30,608 nucleotides of DNA from Gelidibacter sp039916245. Lineage in GTDB: Bacteria > Bacteroidota > Bacteroidia > Flavobacteriales > Flavobacteriaceae. The stretch's first letter is position 1. Each line of letters opens with the position of its first letter. The notes under the pieces were generated by a model. The model worked only from the letters and a program-made list of their open reading frames with translations. It was not told the DNA's origin and did not search any database. Below, in pieces: positions 22,072-30,522 of this stretch. Position numbers and translations under genes: made by a program. Location: the NCBI RefSeq assembly GCF_039916245.1, contig NZ_JBDSLS010000200.1, positions 1 through 30,608 of the forward strand, in the 5' to 3' direction.

Positions 22072-24684
22072 CTATGCTTGGGCTTCTTTTACCAATTCGC
22101 CTTGGTTTCTAAAGACCAATTCATCGTTAAACGAGTCTAGCAAAATGATGCTATCTGTAGTGATTTTACCAGAGAGCAGTTCTTTGCTCAATTCGTTCAA
22201 GACTTCTTTTTGTATCACACGTTTTACAGGACGTGCACCATATTCAGGATTATAGCCCTTTTCAGCTAAATAGGTCGTCGCTTCATCTGTGGCGTCAAAA
22301 GTAATGCCTTGATTTGCTAACATTTTTGTCAAGCCTTTTAGTTGTAAGCCTACTATTTCAAAAATATTCTCTTTTGATAGCGGCGTGAACATGATGATGT
22401 CATCAATCCTATTTAAAAACTCAGGACGTACATTTTGTTTTAACAATCCTAAAACATCGACTTTTGCTGCTTCAATAGCTGAATCGATATCTTTGGTCGC
22501 TTCAAAATGTTGTTGTATAATATCGCTTCCCATATTGGAAGTCATGATGATGATTGTGTTTTTAAAATCGGCAACCCGACCTTTATTGTCCGTTAATCGG
22601 CCTTCATCTAATACTTGCAGTAAAATATTGAAGGTGTCCGGATGTGCTTTTTCTATTTCATCAAGCAATACCACAGAATACGGTTTTCTTCTCACTGCTT
22701 CGGTGAGCTGTCCGCCTTCATCATAGCCAACATATCCTGGAGGTGCTCCGATTAGACGGCTCACGCTATGGCGTTCTTGGTATTCGCTCATATCAATTCG
22801 GGTCATGGCGTTTTCATCGTCAAACAGGTATTCGGCCAATGCTTTTGCTAACTCCGTCTTACCAACGCCTGTAGTTCCTAGAAACAAGAAGGTGCCAATC
22901 GGTTTTTGTACATTTTGTAATCCTGCGCGACTTCTTCGGACGGCATCACTCACTGCGGTAATTGCTTCATACTGTCCAACCACACGCTTGTGCAATTGAT
23001 CTTCCAGTTTTAAAAGTTTTTCCCTATCAGATTGCAACATTTTGGTGACCGGAATTCCGGTCCATTTTGCGACGACTTCTGCAATATCCTCAGCGGTAAC
23101 CTCTTCTTTTATCAAAGAACTGCCCGATTGGTTTTCTTGTAATTCCTTTTGAAGTTTTTCAAGTTGTGCTTGAGCTTCCTTGATTTTTCCATAGCGAATT
23201 TCAGCTACTTTTCCATAATCACCGTCACGCTCGGCACGTTCAGCCTCCGCTTTAAAATCTTCAATGTTGGATTTGGTGGTTTGGATATTGTCCACAACCT
23301 CTTTTTCGCTCATCCATTTGGCATTCATTTCATTGCGATCTTCTTTAAGATTCGCAAGATCAGCACGCAGGGATTTTAATTTGGTTTCATCCTTTTCACG
23401 CTTAATAGCCTCGATTTCAATTTCCAGCTGCATGACTTTACGGTCCAATACGTCCAGTTCTTCTGGTTTGGAATTGATTTCCATGCGCAGTTTGGCCGCG
23501 GCTTCGTCCATTAAATCAATCGCCTTGTCTGGTAAAAATCTGTTGGTGATATACCGTTCAGATAATTCTACAGCAGCAATAATGGCTTCGTCTTTAATAC
23601 GGACTTTATGATGGGTTTCATATTTTTCTTTGATCCCACGAAGGATGGAAATCGCACTTTCGGTGTCCGGTTCGTTGACCATCACTTTTTGGAAACGACG
23701 CTCCAAAGCTTTGTCTTTCTCAAAATACTTTTGATATTCATCAAGTGTGGTTGCTCCGATAGCGCGCAGTTCGCCTCTTGCCAAAGCTGGTTTTAAAATA
23801 TTTGCTGCGTCCATAGCGCCTTGTCCGCCACCGGCACCTACAAGGGTGTGGATTTCGTCAATAAATAAAACGATATCGCCTTCGCTTGAGGTTACTTCTT
23901 TGATCACTGCTTTTAAGCGTTCTTCAAATTCACCTTTATATTTGGCGCCTGCGATGAGCGCACCCATATCCAAAGCGAATACTTGTTTATCTTTTAGATT
24001 TTCAGGAACGTCGCCATCTATAATGCGATGCGCTAAACCTTCTGCAATTGCCGTTTTACCAGTTCCTGGTTCGCCCACGAGGATCGGGTTGTTTTTCGTA
24101 CGACGTGAAAGGATTTGAAGAATTCTTCTGATTTCCTCATCACGACCAATAACAGGGTCCAATTTGCCGTCTTTGGCCAATTGGTTGAGGTTTTTGGCGT
24201 ATTTGTTCAAGGAATTGTAGGTATCCTCTTGACTTTGCGAAGTCACGTTATCGCCTTGACGAAGTTCTTCGATGGCCGCATTTAATGCTTTTTCGGTCAC
24301 GCCTTGATCCTTGAGCATTTGTGCTATTTTGCTGTTCGATTTAAAAACAGCCATGATCAAATGTTCGATGGAAACGAAGTCATCTTTCATTTTGTTGGCG
24401 ATGATTGAGGCCTCCGTCAGCGTTTTATTAGCTTCTCTTGAAAGCATAATGTCACCGCCCGTAACTTTTGGAAAGCTTTCCAATTGCTTGTCCAATGTTT
24501 GATGTAACAGGTTGACATTGACATTCAGTTTTTTAAGAAGAAATGGCAATACGTTTTCGTCAACTTCAAAAATGGCCTTAAAAATGTGCTCATTTTCTAT
24601 TTGCTGATGGCCATAGGTCTGAGCAAGCTGTTGTGCGAGCTGAATAGCCTCCTGTGATTTTATGGTATAATTGTTAAAGTTCAT
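22072..24684 (-). CDS. clpB: ATP-dependent chaperone ClpB (Hsp104-type disaggregase)
   Basis: An 870-residue AAA+ disaggregase that works with DnaK to extract proteins from aggregates after heat or other stress. The N-terminal Clp repeat domain covers about 1-145. The first ATPase domain has Walker A GEPGTGKT at 204-211 and the Walker B segment IVLFIDEIH. The coiled-coil middle domain (about 410-530) contains long charged heptads (EIEIEAIKREKDETKLKSLR). This middle domain and the KWTGIPVTKM linker mark it as ClpB rather than ClpA or ClpX. The second ATPase domain has GTTGVGKTEL, VLLDEIEKAHPD and the sensor/arginine region GARPVKRVIQ. A TGAC-N5-GTCA palindrome lies 112 bases upstream. Confidence 0.98.
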   Translation of the reverse strand: MNFNNYTIKSQEAIQLAQQLAQTYGHQQIENEHIFKAIFEVDENVLPFLLKKLNVNVNLLHQTLDKQLESFPKVTGGDIMLSREANKTLTEASIIANKMKDDFVSIEHLIMAVFKSNSKIAQMLKDQGVTEKALNAAIEELRQGDNVTSQSQEDTYNSLNKYAKNLNQLAKDGKLDPVIGRDEEIRRILQILSRRTKNNPILVGEPGTGKTAIAEGLAHRIIDGDVPENLKDKQVFALDMGALIAGAKYKGEFEERLKAVIKEVTSSEGDIVLFIDEIHTLVGAGGGQGAMDAANILKPALARGELRAIGATTLDEYQKYFEKDKALERRFQKVMVNEPDTESAISILRGIKEKYETHHKVRIKDEAIIAAVELSERYITNRFLPDKAIDLMDEAAAKLRMEINSKPEELDVLDRKVMQLEIEIEAIKREKDETKLKSLRADLANLKEDRNEMNAKWMSEKEVVDNIQTTKSNIEDFKAEAERAERDGDYGKVAEIRYGKIKEAQAQLEKLQKELQENQSGSSLIKEEVTAEDIAEVVAKWTGIPVTKMLQSDREKLLKLEDQLHKRVVGQYEAITAVSDAVRRSRAGLQNVQKPIGTFLFLGTTGVGKTELAKALAEYLFDDENAMTRIDMSEYQERHSVSRLIGAPPGYVGYDEGGQLTEAVRRKPYSVVLLDEIEKAHPDTFNILLQVLDEGRLTDNKGRVADFKNTIIIMTSNMGSDIIQQHFEATKDIDSAIEAAKVDVLGLLKQNVRPEFLNRIDDIIMFTPLSKENIFEIVGLQLKGLTKMLANQGITFDATDEATTYLAEKGYNPEYGARPVKRVIQKEVLNELSKELLSGKITTDSIILLDSFNDELVFRNQGELVKEAQA

Positions 24685-24795
24685 ATATAAGATGTTGTGT
24701 TTTTATATTAATTGTCTAATTTTCCAAAACAATATTTCAATTACCTTACCAATATAAGAAGAGAGACAAAAAGTCGGAAATCCTCAGGAATAACG

Positions 24796-24808
24796 TGACA
24801 TTTCGTCA
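24796..24808. promoter_or_regulatory. Palindrome TGAC-ATTTC-GTCA upstream of clpB
   Basis: Perfect four-base arms around five bases, within the 276-base gap shared by clpB (-) and ytxJ (+). Palindromes of this shape before stress genes in Bacteroidota are something I recall but cannot confirm. It is a candidate operator for heat-induced clpB expression. Confidence 0.4.
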
Positions 24809-24870
24809 GTTTTGGATGTTTCAAAAAGTTAGCGACTTATCTACTAAAGATAGTTGAAAACTAAAGACGC

Positions 24871-24884
24871 TTCCGTTAACGGAA
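24871..24884. promoter_or_regulatory. 14-bp perfect palindrome upstream of ytxJ
   Basis: TTCCGTTAACGGAA is self-complementary over all 14 bases, 76 bases before the ytxJ start. It is G/C-richer than its surroundings. It may be a regulator site, and it is not followed by a T-run. Confidence 0.45.
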
Positions 24885-24960
24885 TGGTAAAAAATAATAC
24901 AAATTAATATTCTTGCGGCTTCGAATGGGAAGATGTGCAGAAATGAAAAACTAAGAAATC

Positions 24961-25365
24961 ATGGGATTATTTAATAAATTATTTGGTGCTTCAACAGATT
25001 CGGGAGCAGGTGAAGCTAAACAAGAAAACGTCACACCTTGGATTAATTTGACTACAATTGAACAGTTGGATGAGATTGTGGAGCGTTCGAAAACCAAAAC
25101 GCAACTCATTTTTAAACATTCTACACGTTGCGGGGTTAGTAGGATGGTCATGAATCATTTTAAAAAAGAGTACAAGCTTTCCGAAAATGAAGCCGATCTT
25201 TATTATTTGGATTTGTTAAACTATAGATCGATTTCTGCTGGCATTGCAGAAAAATTTCAGGTTACACATGAATCGCCTCAGCTATTGGTTATTAAAAATG
25301 GAGTAGTGGTAGCTCATGACAGTCACAGTGGGGTCAATAATTTGGAGTTGGGAAAGTTTGTTTAA
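24961..25365 (+). CDS. ytxJ: Bacillithiol system redox-active protein YtxJ (monothiol thioredoxin-like)
   Basis: A 134-residue cytoplasmic protein with a thioredoxin-like fold. The key segment is FKHSTRCGVSRMVMNHF with a single active-site Cys57, the YtxJ (formerly DUF2847) pattern. PQLLVIKNG supplies the cis-Pro loop typical of thioredoxin folds, and HDSHSG follows near the C-terminus. The family is thought to remove bacillithiol from mixed disulfides. The Gly/Ala-rich N-terminal stretch (residues 10-20) looks disordered. It is followed 39 bases on by a membrane protein gene on the same strand, possibly one transcript. No other bacillithiol genes are in this window. Confidence 0.9.
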   Translation: MGLFNKLFGASTDSGAGEAKQENVTPWINLTTIEQLDEIVERSKTKTQLIFKHSTRCGVSRMVMNHFKKEYKLSENEADLYYLDLLNYRSISAGIAEKFQVTHESPQLLVIKNGVVVAHDSHSGVNNLELGKFV

Positions 25366-25404
25366 ATAACTACATTTGAGATTCTTATACTCAAAAGTTT
25401 AAAA

Positions 25405-25884
25405 ATGAATATTTACAGAAGCAAAAGTTCTTCGTATGTCAGAATTGCCACGTTTAGCGCCGTGATTTTGTCGATAATGGTTTTGTTCACCATCATTGTA
25501 ATTAATAAAAGTTTAGGAATAACCGTTCGTGTTGTTTTGCCACTGTTGATAGTGGGTGCCATCATTTATTTGTATTCAATTTCATTAAAAAAGATTATTA
25601 TTGAAAAGGATGGTATCGTGTTAAAGAAAAACATCGGTAAGATAAAGATCCCTAATACTGATATTTTGGAAGTGTGTATAATGGGATATTCCAATCTGAC
25701 GATGACCTATGGAAGTAAAGGCGTTTTTGGATTCATCGGAAATACCATGGATGATTCTGTGAGTCTTGTAAAAGACAGAAACCAAATGTTCCGTATTACA
25801 ACAAAAGACAAAAAGTATCTTTTGAGTTCTGAAAAATCAGAGGAACTCGTGGGTAAAATGAAAATACTTTATGACCTTCTATAA
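25405..25884 (+). CDS. Membrane protein with bacterial PH-like domain
   Basis: A 159-residue protein. Two membrane helices (about 13-33, IATFSAVILSIMVLFTIIVIN, and 38-55, GITVRVVLPLLIVGAIIYLYS) precede a beta-rich domain of about 100 residues: LKKIIIEKDGIVLKKNIGKIKIPNTDILEVCI, then VSLVKDRNQMFRITTKDKKYLLSSEKSEELVGKM. The pattern of a membrane anchor followed by 'I-x-I-x-x-x-G-I/V-x-I/L ... I-P-x-x-D-I' and a final helix is that of bacterial PH domains. The role is unknown. It closes with a strong two-way terminator shared with the convergent lipoprotein gene. Confidence 0.75.
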   Translation: MNIYRSKSSSYVRIATFSAVILSIMVLFTIIVINKSLGITVRVVLPLLIVGAIIYLYSISLKKIIIEKDGIVLKKNIGKIKIPNTDILEVCIMGYSNLTMTYGSKGVFGFIGNTMDDSVSLVKDRNQMFRITTKDKKYLLSSEKSEELVGKMKILYDLL

Positions 25885-25917
25885 AAGCATTACGAGAACG
25901 AAAAAATCTTGGAATAT

Positions 25918-25949
25918 AAAACTCCCAAACGTTCTGTTTTGGGAGTTTT
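25918..25949. terminator. Bidirectional terminator
   Basis: Twelve-base arms (25918-25929 and 25938-25949; core ACTCCCAAA / TTTGGGAGT) with an eight-base loop, A-run on the left and T-run on the right. It serves the PH-domain gene (+) and the lipoprotein gene (-), which end 33 and 6 bases away. Confidence 0.9.
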
Positions 25950-25954
25950 TCATT

Positions 25955-27136
25955 TTAATTCCGCATGCTATACGAACTAATAATCTGTTTTAACTTCACT
26001 TTTAGGTCTTCGCCAGTGTCATAAACCATATCTTCATTTGATGGGAATCGGACTTGTCTGTTACGTAAAAGATCCCTGTCACGTGCACTTAAAGCACGCT
26101 CATCGCCTTGTACAGTGGCATAGATGTGTTCGAACATAAATTCACTGTTAATTGGGAAGACATCCAAAGTTTGATTGGATTTCAAATCTACATAGACCAC
26201 ATCGGCAAGAACTTGGGTGGATTTGAATTGGTGATATTCAAAATAGCGTGCTTTTACATTGATGATGTTGTCAATTTTTATGTCGTTTCCTAAACTGTCT
26301 TTGGCAACATTTCCTTTGCTATCCTTTTGATATTTCCAGCCATCCACAATTTGCTTTTCTCTTAGCAGTTGTTTTTCGCTTAATTTTTCTGGTGAAATAT
26401 TAATGCGTTTTAGTTGCAGGGCCATTGCATAATCATAACGGAGTCGAGGTTCAGGGTTGGCGTGATAAACGGTCCAAAACTGGTTCAATCCGTAGGTGTC
26501 AAAATTCAAGAGGTCATCTTCCAGACGTCTTGGAATAACTTGATCGGTTTGGTTTTCGATGGTTACAAGCACATAATCAGTTCCGAGATTATGGGCATCT
26601 TTCATTAAATTGCGAACATCTTTATACTTTGGATTAATTTGATCCACATAGTGAAAGGTGTTGTAGGCTTCTTTGATGTTTTGTTTGAAATTGGATTTCA
26701 GAAGTTGTAAGCCAGTACGATACATATGATCAGAAACCGCGATGCGGGACTCTACAATGGCATTTGTATAATCCTTAAAGTCGAAGCGCACGGGTTTGTT
26801 GTCAATACGCAATGGCAGGAATGGCTTAAGGGCTTCCTGACGTGCATTTAAGGTAAGGTAGAGATCGTAAATGTTTTTGTAATGTTCGGGATTGCCATCT
26901 TTTTTAAGATGGTTGATGTCTTGTAAATCCCGCTCGACCGCTTTGACATAAGCGTTTTGAAGTAAGATGATATAATCTTGCTTGCGATCCTTGTTTTTGT
27001 TGGTTTCAAGTTTTCTTAAGGCATCTTCAATAGCTTGATCGTAATTACCAGAATGAAGTGATTTCTCGATTTGTTTTTTACTACTGCACGCAACAAGTAG
27101 TAAAATAAATGCTGTATAGAGTAATTTTCCTTTCAT
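25955..27136 (-). CDS. Conserved flavobacterial lipoprotein of unknown function
   Basis: I place the start at ATG 27136, giving 393 residues that open MKGKLLYTAFILLLVACSSKKQ, a clean lipoprotein signal with lipobox LVAC and Cys17. An open frame runs 36 codons further up to 27244, but that part has no signal character and reaches the next terminator. The mature protein begins with helical, tetratricopeptide-like stretches (HSGNYDQAIEDALRKLETNKNKDRKQDYIILLQNAYVKAVERD) and later has beta-rich segments (YVLVTIENQTDQVIPRRLEDDLLNF; VLADVVYVDLKSNQTLDVFPINSEFMFEH). I do not recognise a named family. An envelope role is all that can be said. Confidence 0.8.
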   Translation of the reverse strand: MKGKLLYTAFILLLVACSSKKQIEKSLHSGNYDQAIEDALRKLETNKNKDRKQDYIILLQNAYVKAVERDLQDINHLKKDGNPEHYKNIYDLYLTLNARQEALKPFLPLRIDNKPVRFDFKDYTNAIVESRIAVSDHMYRTGLQLLKSNFKQNIKEAYNTFHYVDQINPKYKDVRNLMKDAHNLGTDYVLVTIENQTDQVIPRRLEDDLLNFDTYGLNQFWTVYHANPEPRLRYDYAMALQLKRINISPEKLSEKQLLREKQIVDGWKYQKDSKGNVAKDSLGNDIKIDNIINVKARYFEYHQFKSTQVLADVVYVDLKSNQTLDVFPINSEFMFEHIYATVQGDERALSARDRDLLRNRQVRFPSNEDMVYDTGEDLKVKLKQIISSYSMRN

Positions 27137-27240
27137 ATTTCTGGTTTTTAAGTGGTTAAAGTTAATGGATTTCAAATTATATGCCAAACGATTAAAGTGG
27201 GGAGTTGGAAGCACTGAGACTGAAGTTAAAGGTCTATAAA

Positions 27241-27281
27241 ACAAAAAAGTACGAAAACTAGCGAGACTAGTCTTCGTACTT
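27241..27281 (-). terminator. Terminator of the fumarylacetoacetase gene
   Basis: Arms AAGTACGAA (27247-27255) and TTCGTACTT (27273-27281), an inner stem ACTAG / CTAGT with loop CGAGA, and on the minus strand a following T-run. It lies 22 bases after the stop codon. Confidence 0.85.
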
Positions 27282-27302
27282 CAACTTCAAGCCTGTCGAA
27301 GC

Positions 27303-28589
27303 CTATTTCTTCTGATTATAAATAGGTAATAATTGTGTTGACACTTCTCCAAATCCAATTCTGGTGCCATCTTTTTCACAATGGCCTCTCATAATTACGG
27401 TATCATAATCGTTGATGAATTTGCGTTCGGTGCCGTCTTTCATTTTTATCGGTTTTTCTCCTCTCCAGGTCAATTCCAGCATCGATCCGTAGGAGTCCTC
27501 AGTAGGACCGGAAATGGTGCCACTACCCATCATGTCGCCAGAGTTTACAGGACATCCATTAATAGTATGGTGTGCCAATTGCTGTGACATATTCCAGTAC
27601 ATATATTTAAAGTTGGATTTGCTCACAATAGTTTCCTTGGCATCTTTTGGACGTATCGCCACTTCTAAATTGATATCATAACCTTTCTTTCCTTTAGATT
27701 GTAAATAAGGTAAAAGTGGTTTGATTGGTTTTGGATTCGCTACTTTAAAAGGTTCCAAAGCATCAAGGGTTACAATCCAAGGTGACATGGATGACGCGAA
27801 ATTTTTAGATAAGAATGGACCTAACGGCACATATTCCCAGGCTTGGATATCTCTAGCTGACCAGTCGTTGAAAAGAACCAATCCAAAAATATATTCTTCT
27901 GCTTCATTGACTGGGATGGATTCTCCAAAATCGTTAGCGTCTGTTGTGATAAAAGCCATCTCCAATTCAAAATCAATCAAATTAGAAGGTCCAAAAACAG
28001 GTTCGGTCGCGCCTTTTGGTAAGGTTTGCCCTTGAGGTCTGTTTATTGGAATTCCTGATGGAATAATGGAGGAGCTGCGACCATGGTAGCCCACAGGGAT
28101 GTGCAACCAATTTGGCATGAGCGCATTTTCAGGATCCCTAAACATACTTCCCACGTTAGTTGCATGCTCTATACTCGAATAAAAATCGGTGTAATCACCC
28201 ACATGAATAGGTAATTGCATTTCAATTTCATCCAATCTAAAACAGACAATTTCCTTATGTTTTATATTTTGTTTTAATGTGGTGTTTTTACTATCAAAAA
28301 TAGAAGCGATCCTATCTCGCACGGCACGCCATGTTTTGCGGCCATCTGCAATAAAATCATTTAAAGTATCTTGAAGAAAAATATCGTCAGTGAGTGGAAT
28401 GCCATCAAAATAACCTAATTGATGAAGTGCACCAAGATCAATGGCTGTATCACCAATGCGTGTGCCAATGGTAATGATGTCGTCGCGCGTTAAAAAAACA
28501 CCGAAAGGGATGTTTTGTATAGGGAAGTCAGAATTCTTCCCCACGTGAAGCCACGACGTTCTATCGGGATTATTTGCTGATAAAGACAT
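27303..28589 (-). CDS. fahA: Fumarylacetoacetase
   Basis: A 428-residue metal-dependent hydrolase that splits fumarylacetoacetate into fumarate and acetoacetate, the last step of tyrosine breakdown. The N-terminal SH3-like domain (about 1-118) includes FPIQNIPFGVF. The catalytic domain has GDYTDFYSSIEHATNVG, with Asp135 and His142 matching mouse Asp126 and His133, then YHGRSSSI, the metal-ligand segment DFELEMAFIT, and NDWSARDIQAWEYVPLGPFLSKNF. GTISGPTEDSYGSMLELTW lies near the end. Length is typical of the eukaryote-like long form. No other tyrosine catabolic gene is next to it here. A TACGTTTG element lies 35 bases upstream and a strong terminator follows. Confidence 0.96.
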   Translation of the reverse strand: MSLSANNPDRTSWLHVGKNSDFPIQNIPFGVFLTRDDIITIGTRIGDTAIDLGALHQLGYFDGIPLTDDIFLQDTLNDFIADGRKTWRAVRDRIASIFDSKNTTLKQNIKHKEIVCFRLDEIEMQLPIHVGDYTDFYSSIEHATNVGSMFRDPENALMPNWLHIPVGYHGRSSSIIPSGIPINRPQGQTLPKGATEPVFGPSNLIDFELEMAFITTDANDFGESIPVNEAEEYIFGLVLFNDWSARDIQAWEYVPLGPFLSKNFASSMSPWIVTLDALEPFKVANPKPIKPLLPYLQSKGKKGYDINLEVAIRPKDAKETIVSKSNFKYMYWNMSQQLAHHTINGCPVNSGDMMGSGTISGPTEDSYGSMLELTWRGEKPIKMKDGTERKFINDYDTVIMRGHCEKDGTRIGFGEVSTQLLPIYNQKK

Positions 28590-28624
28590 ACGGTTTCTAT
28601 TAATTAGTTTTTTTTAAATGTATT

Positions 28625-28632
28625 CAAACGTA
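28625..28632 (-). promoter_or_regulatory. Candidate -7 element (TACGTTTG) of the fumarylacetoacetase gene
   Basis: Fits TAnnTTTG on the minus strand with a leader of about 30 bases. The -33 region is a featureless A/T run. Confidence 0.5.
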
Positions 28633-28754
28633 CATATTTTTTTTAATTTAAAATAAAAAATAAACTTAAAGTTATCTTGTCTCAGATGAATTGAGAAAAG
28701 GAATATCTTCAGACGAAAAATTTGATTTTTGACCTAATTAACTATTGTATTTAG

Positions 28755-28762
28755 TACTTTTG
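28755..28762 (+). promoter_or_regulatory. -7 element (TACTTTTG) of glyA
   Basis: Fits TAnnTTTG, with TTG at 28729-28731 (23-base spacer). The leader would be about 55 bases and carries the 20-bp dyad repeat at 28787-28806. Confidence 0.55.
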
Positions 28763-28786
28763 GGGAAAATTTATATTAATCAATAG

Positions 28787-28806
28787 ATTCCCTCCTTCGA
28801 GGGAAT
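28787..28806. repeat. 20-bp dyad repeat, copy 2, in the glyA leader
   Basis: ATTCCCTC, loop CTTC, GAGGGAAT: the exact reverse complement of copy 1 at 12703-12722. It ends 16 bases before the glyA start codon, so in mRNA it forms an 8-base hairpin next to the ribosome site. It also creates an upstream in-frame ATG at 28805. Confidence 0.8.
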
Positions 28807-28822
28807 GAAAATGTACATATTT

Positions 28823-30094
28823 ATGCAACGCGACCAACAGATATTTGAGCTTATAGAAGCTGAGAAAGAAAGACAATTAAACGGTTTAGAACTTATCGCC
28901 TCCGAAAACTTTGTGAGCAATCAGGTTATGGAAGCCGCAGGATCAGTTTTAACCAACAAATATGCTGAAGGGTACCCAGGAAAGCGTTATTATGGAGGTT
29001 GTGAAGTCGTCGATGAGGTAGAGCAAATAGCTATCGATCGTGCTAAAGCTTTGTTTGGTGCAGAGTATGTCAACGTACAGCCGCATTCTGGAAGTCAGGC
29101 GAATACTGCAGTATATTCAATGTGTTTAAAGCCTGGAGATAAAATTCTTGGTTTTGATTTGTCACATGGTGGCCATTTAACGCATGGATCTCCAGTGAAT
29201 TTTTCAGGAAAATTATATAATCCTTCATTTTATGGTGTAGATAAGGCTACTGGCCTGATTGATTACGATAAATTAGAAGATACCGCTAAAAAGGAAAAAC
29301 CAAAAATGATTATCGCGGGTGCATCTGCTTATTCACGCGATATGGATTTTGAAGCCTTCAGACAAGTTGCTGATAAAGTTGGCGCTGTGTTGATGGCCGA
29401 TATTTCACATCCAGCAGGATTAATTGCAAAGGGTATTTTGAATGACCCGATGCCGCATTGTCATATTGTGACCACTACGACTCATAAAACTTTAAGAGGT
29501 CCAAGAGGTGGAATGATTATGATGGGTGCTGATTTTGAAAATCCATTCGGAATGAAAACTCCTAAAGGCGATTTGAGAAAAATGTCTTCACTTTTGGATT
29601 CTGGTGTTTTCCCTGGGAATCAAGGTGGTCCATTGGAGCATATCATCGCTGCTAAAGCGATTGCTTTTGGTGAGGCTTTAACTGATGAGTTCATGCATTA
29701 TATGTTACAGGTTAAAAATAATGCTGCTGCCATGGCAAAGGCGTTTGTTGCTAGGGATTATCATATTATTTCTGGTGGAACGGACAACCATATGATGTTG
29801 ATGGATTTGAGAAATAAAAATATTACTGGTAAAGAAGCAGAGGAAGCCTTAGGCAAAGCAGATATTACCGTAAACAAAAACATGGTGCCTTTTGATGATA
29901 AATCGCCATTTGTAACTTCAGGAATCAGAATCGGAACGCCGGCAGTGACAACCAGAGGTTTAAAAGAAGCTGACATGGATACGATTGTTGGATTGATTGA
30001 TGAGGTTCTTACTAATCGTGATAATGAAGCCAAATTGCAGGCCATTGGCGAAAAAGTAAATGAAATGATGAATGGGAAACCTTTGTTTTCTTAA
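28823..30094 (+). CDS. glyA: Serine hydroxymethyltransferase
   Basis: A 423-residue PLP enzyme that interconverts serine and glycine with tetrahydrofolate, the main source of one-carbon units. I use the ATG at 28823 (MQRDQQIFELIEAEKERQ), the usual flavobacterial start as I recall it. The open frame runs six codons further to 28805, but that ATG is formed by the dyad repeat. The family's LIASENFVS, YAEGYPGKRYYGGCEVVD, VQPHSGSQAN, ADISHPAGLIAKG and the PLP-lysine segment TTTTHKTLRGPRGG (Lys222) are all present. A strong terminator follows 26 bases after the stop, so glyA is probably transcribed alone. Confidence 0.97.
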   Translation: MQRDQQIFELIEAEKERQLNGLELIASENFVSNQVMEAAGSVLTNKYAEGYPGKRYYGGCEVVDEVEQIAIDRAKALFGAEYVNVQPHSGSQANTAVYSMCLKPGDKILGFDLSHGGHLTHGSPVNFSGKLYNPSFYGVDKATGLIDYDKLEDTAKKEKPKMIIAGASAYSRDMDFEAFRQVADKVGAVLMADISHPAGLIAKGILNDPMPHCHIVTTTTHKTLRGPRGGMIMMGADFENPFGMKTPKGDLRKMSSLLDSGVFPGNQGGPLEHIIAAKAIAFGEALTDEFMHYMLQVKNNAAAMAKAFVARDYHIISGGTDNHMMLMDLRNKNITGKEAEEALGKADITVNKNMVPFDDKSPFVTSGIRIGTPAVTTRGLKEADMDTIVGLIDEVLTNRDNEAKLQAIGEKVNEMMNGKPLFS

Positions 30095-30120
30095 TTGACT
30101 TAAAACATTATTTAATATCA

Positions 30121-30160
30121 GACCTCACAGGTTTTTAAAACCTGTGAGGTCTTTTTTTTT
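30121..30160 (+). terminator. Strong terminator of glyA
   Basis: Fourteen-base perfect arms (30121-30134 and 30138-30151; core GACCTCACAGG / CCTGTGAGGTC), three-base loop, followed by nine T. This hairpin shape also looks like a dispersed repeat in Flavobacteriaceae (recalled, not checked). Confidence 0.93.
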
Positions 30161-30327
30161 GATTTGTTTCAATGGATCTAGAACAGATATATTCCCGTTT
30201 TTCTATTAATTGATTGCTTCGTAAATTTTGGTATTGATGTCGTTAGTATCTCTTTACCAGGCAATAAATTTCATGGGATTTAACTAGAGTTGAGTTGGGA
30301 CCATTAGTGGTAATACATGGATAAAAC

Positions 30328-30382
30328 ATGCTATACTTATGCTATGACCACGCTATAACTATGCTATAACCATGCTATAAGC
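30328..30382 (+). repeat. 11-bp tandem repeat, five copies, consensus ATGCTATAACY
   Basis: Five adjacent 11-base units (ATGCTATACTT, ATGCTATGACC, ACGCTATAACT, ATGCTATAACC, ATGCTATAAGC), each differing from the consensus by at most about two bases. Eleven bases is about one helical turn and not a multiple of three, so it is non-coding. Confidence 0.85.
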
Positions 30383-30522
30383 TAGGTGATGGCCCGTCCT
30401 GAAATAGCTATACAGATTGTTGATTAAATCCTGTTATAGTTATACCAATATGACTCTTCTTGAATGAGTGTGGTGTTTGAAAACACAGTGTTGTGTTCTT
30501 TTGGGCGTGTGAAAATAACTAT

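Noticed and set aside
21896..22255. Open frame of 119 codons on the + strand
   Set aside because: It runs through the clpB terminator hairpin and then antisense into clpB. Only its leader-like middle is kept as a finding.
22385..24502. Several long + strand open frames (up to 123 codons) inside clpB, such as 22385-22726 and 23747-24118
   Set aside because: They are antisense to the strongly conserved clpB frame, and their translations are low in complexity (Ser, Ile and Leu rich) with no domain signs.
24951..25151. Minus-strand open frame opposite ytxJ
   Set aside because: Antisense shadow of ytxJ, whose + strand product is clearly recognisable.
28805..28822. Upstream ATG codons giving a longer GlyA
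   Set aside because: The ATG at 28805 is made by the end of the dyad repeat, and the extra residues (MKMYIF) are not part of the usual GlyA N-terminus.
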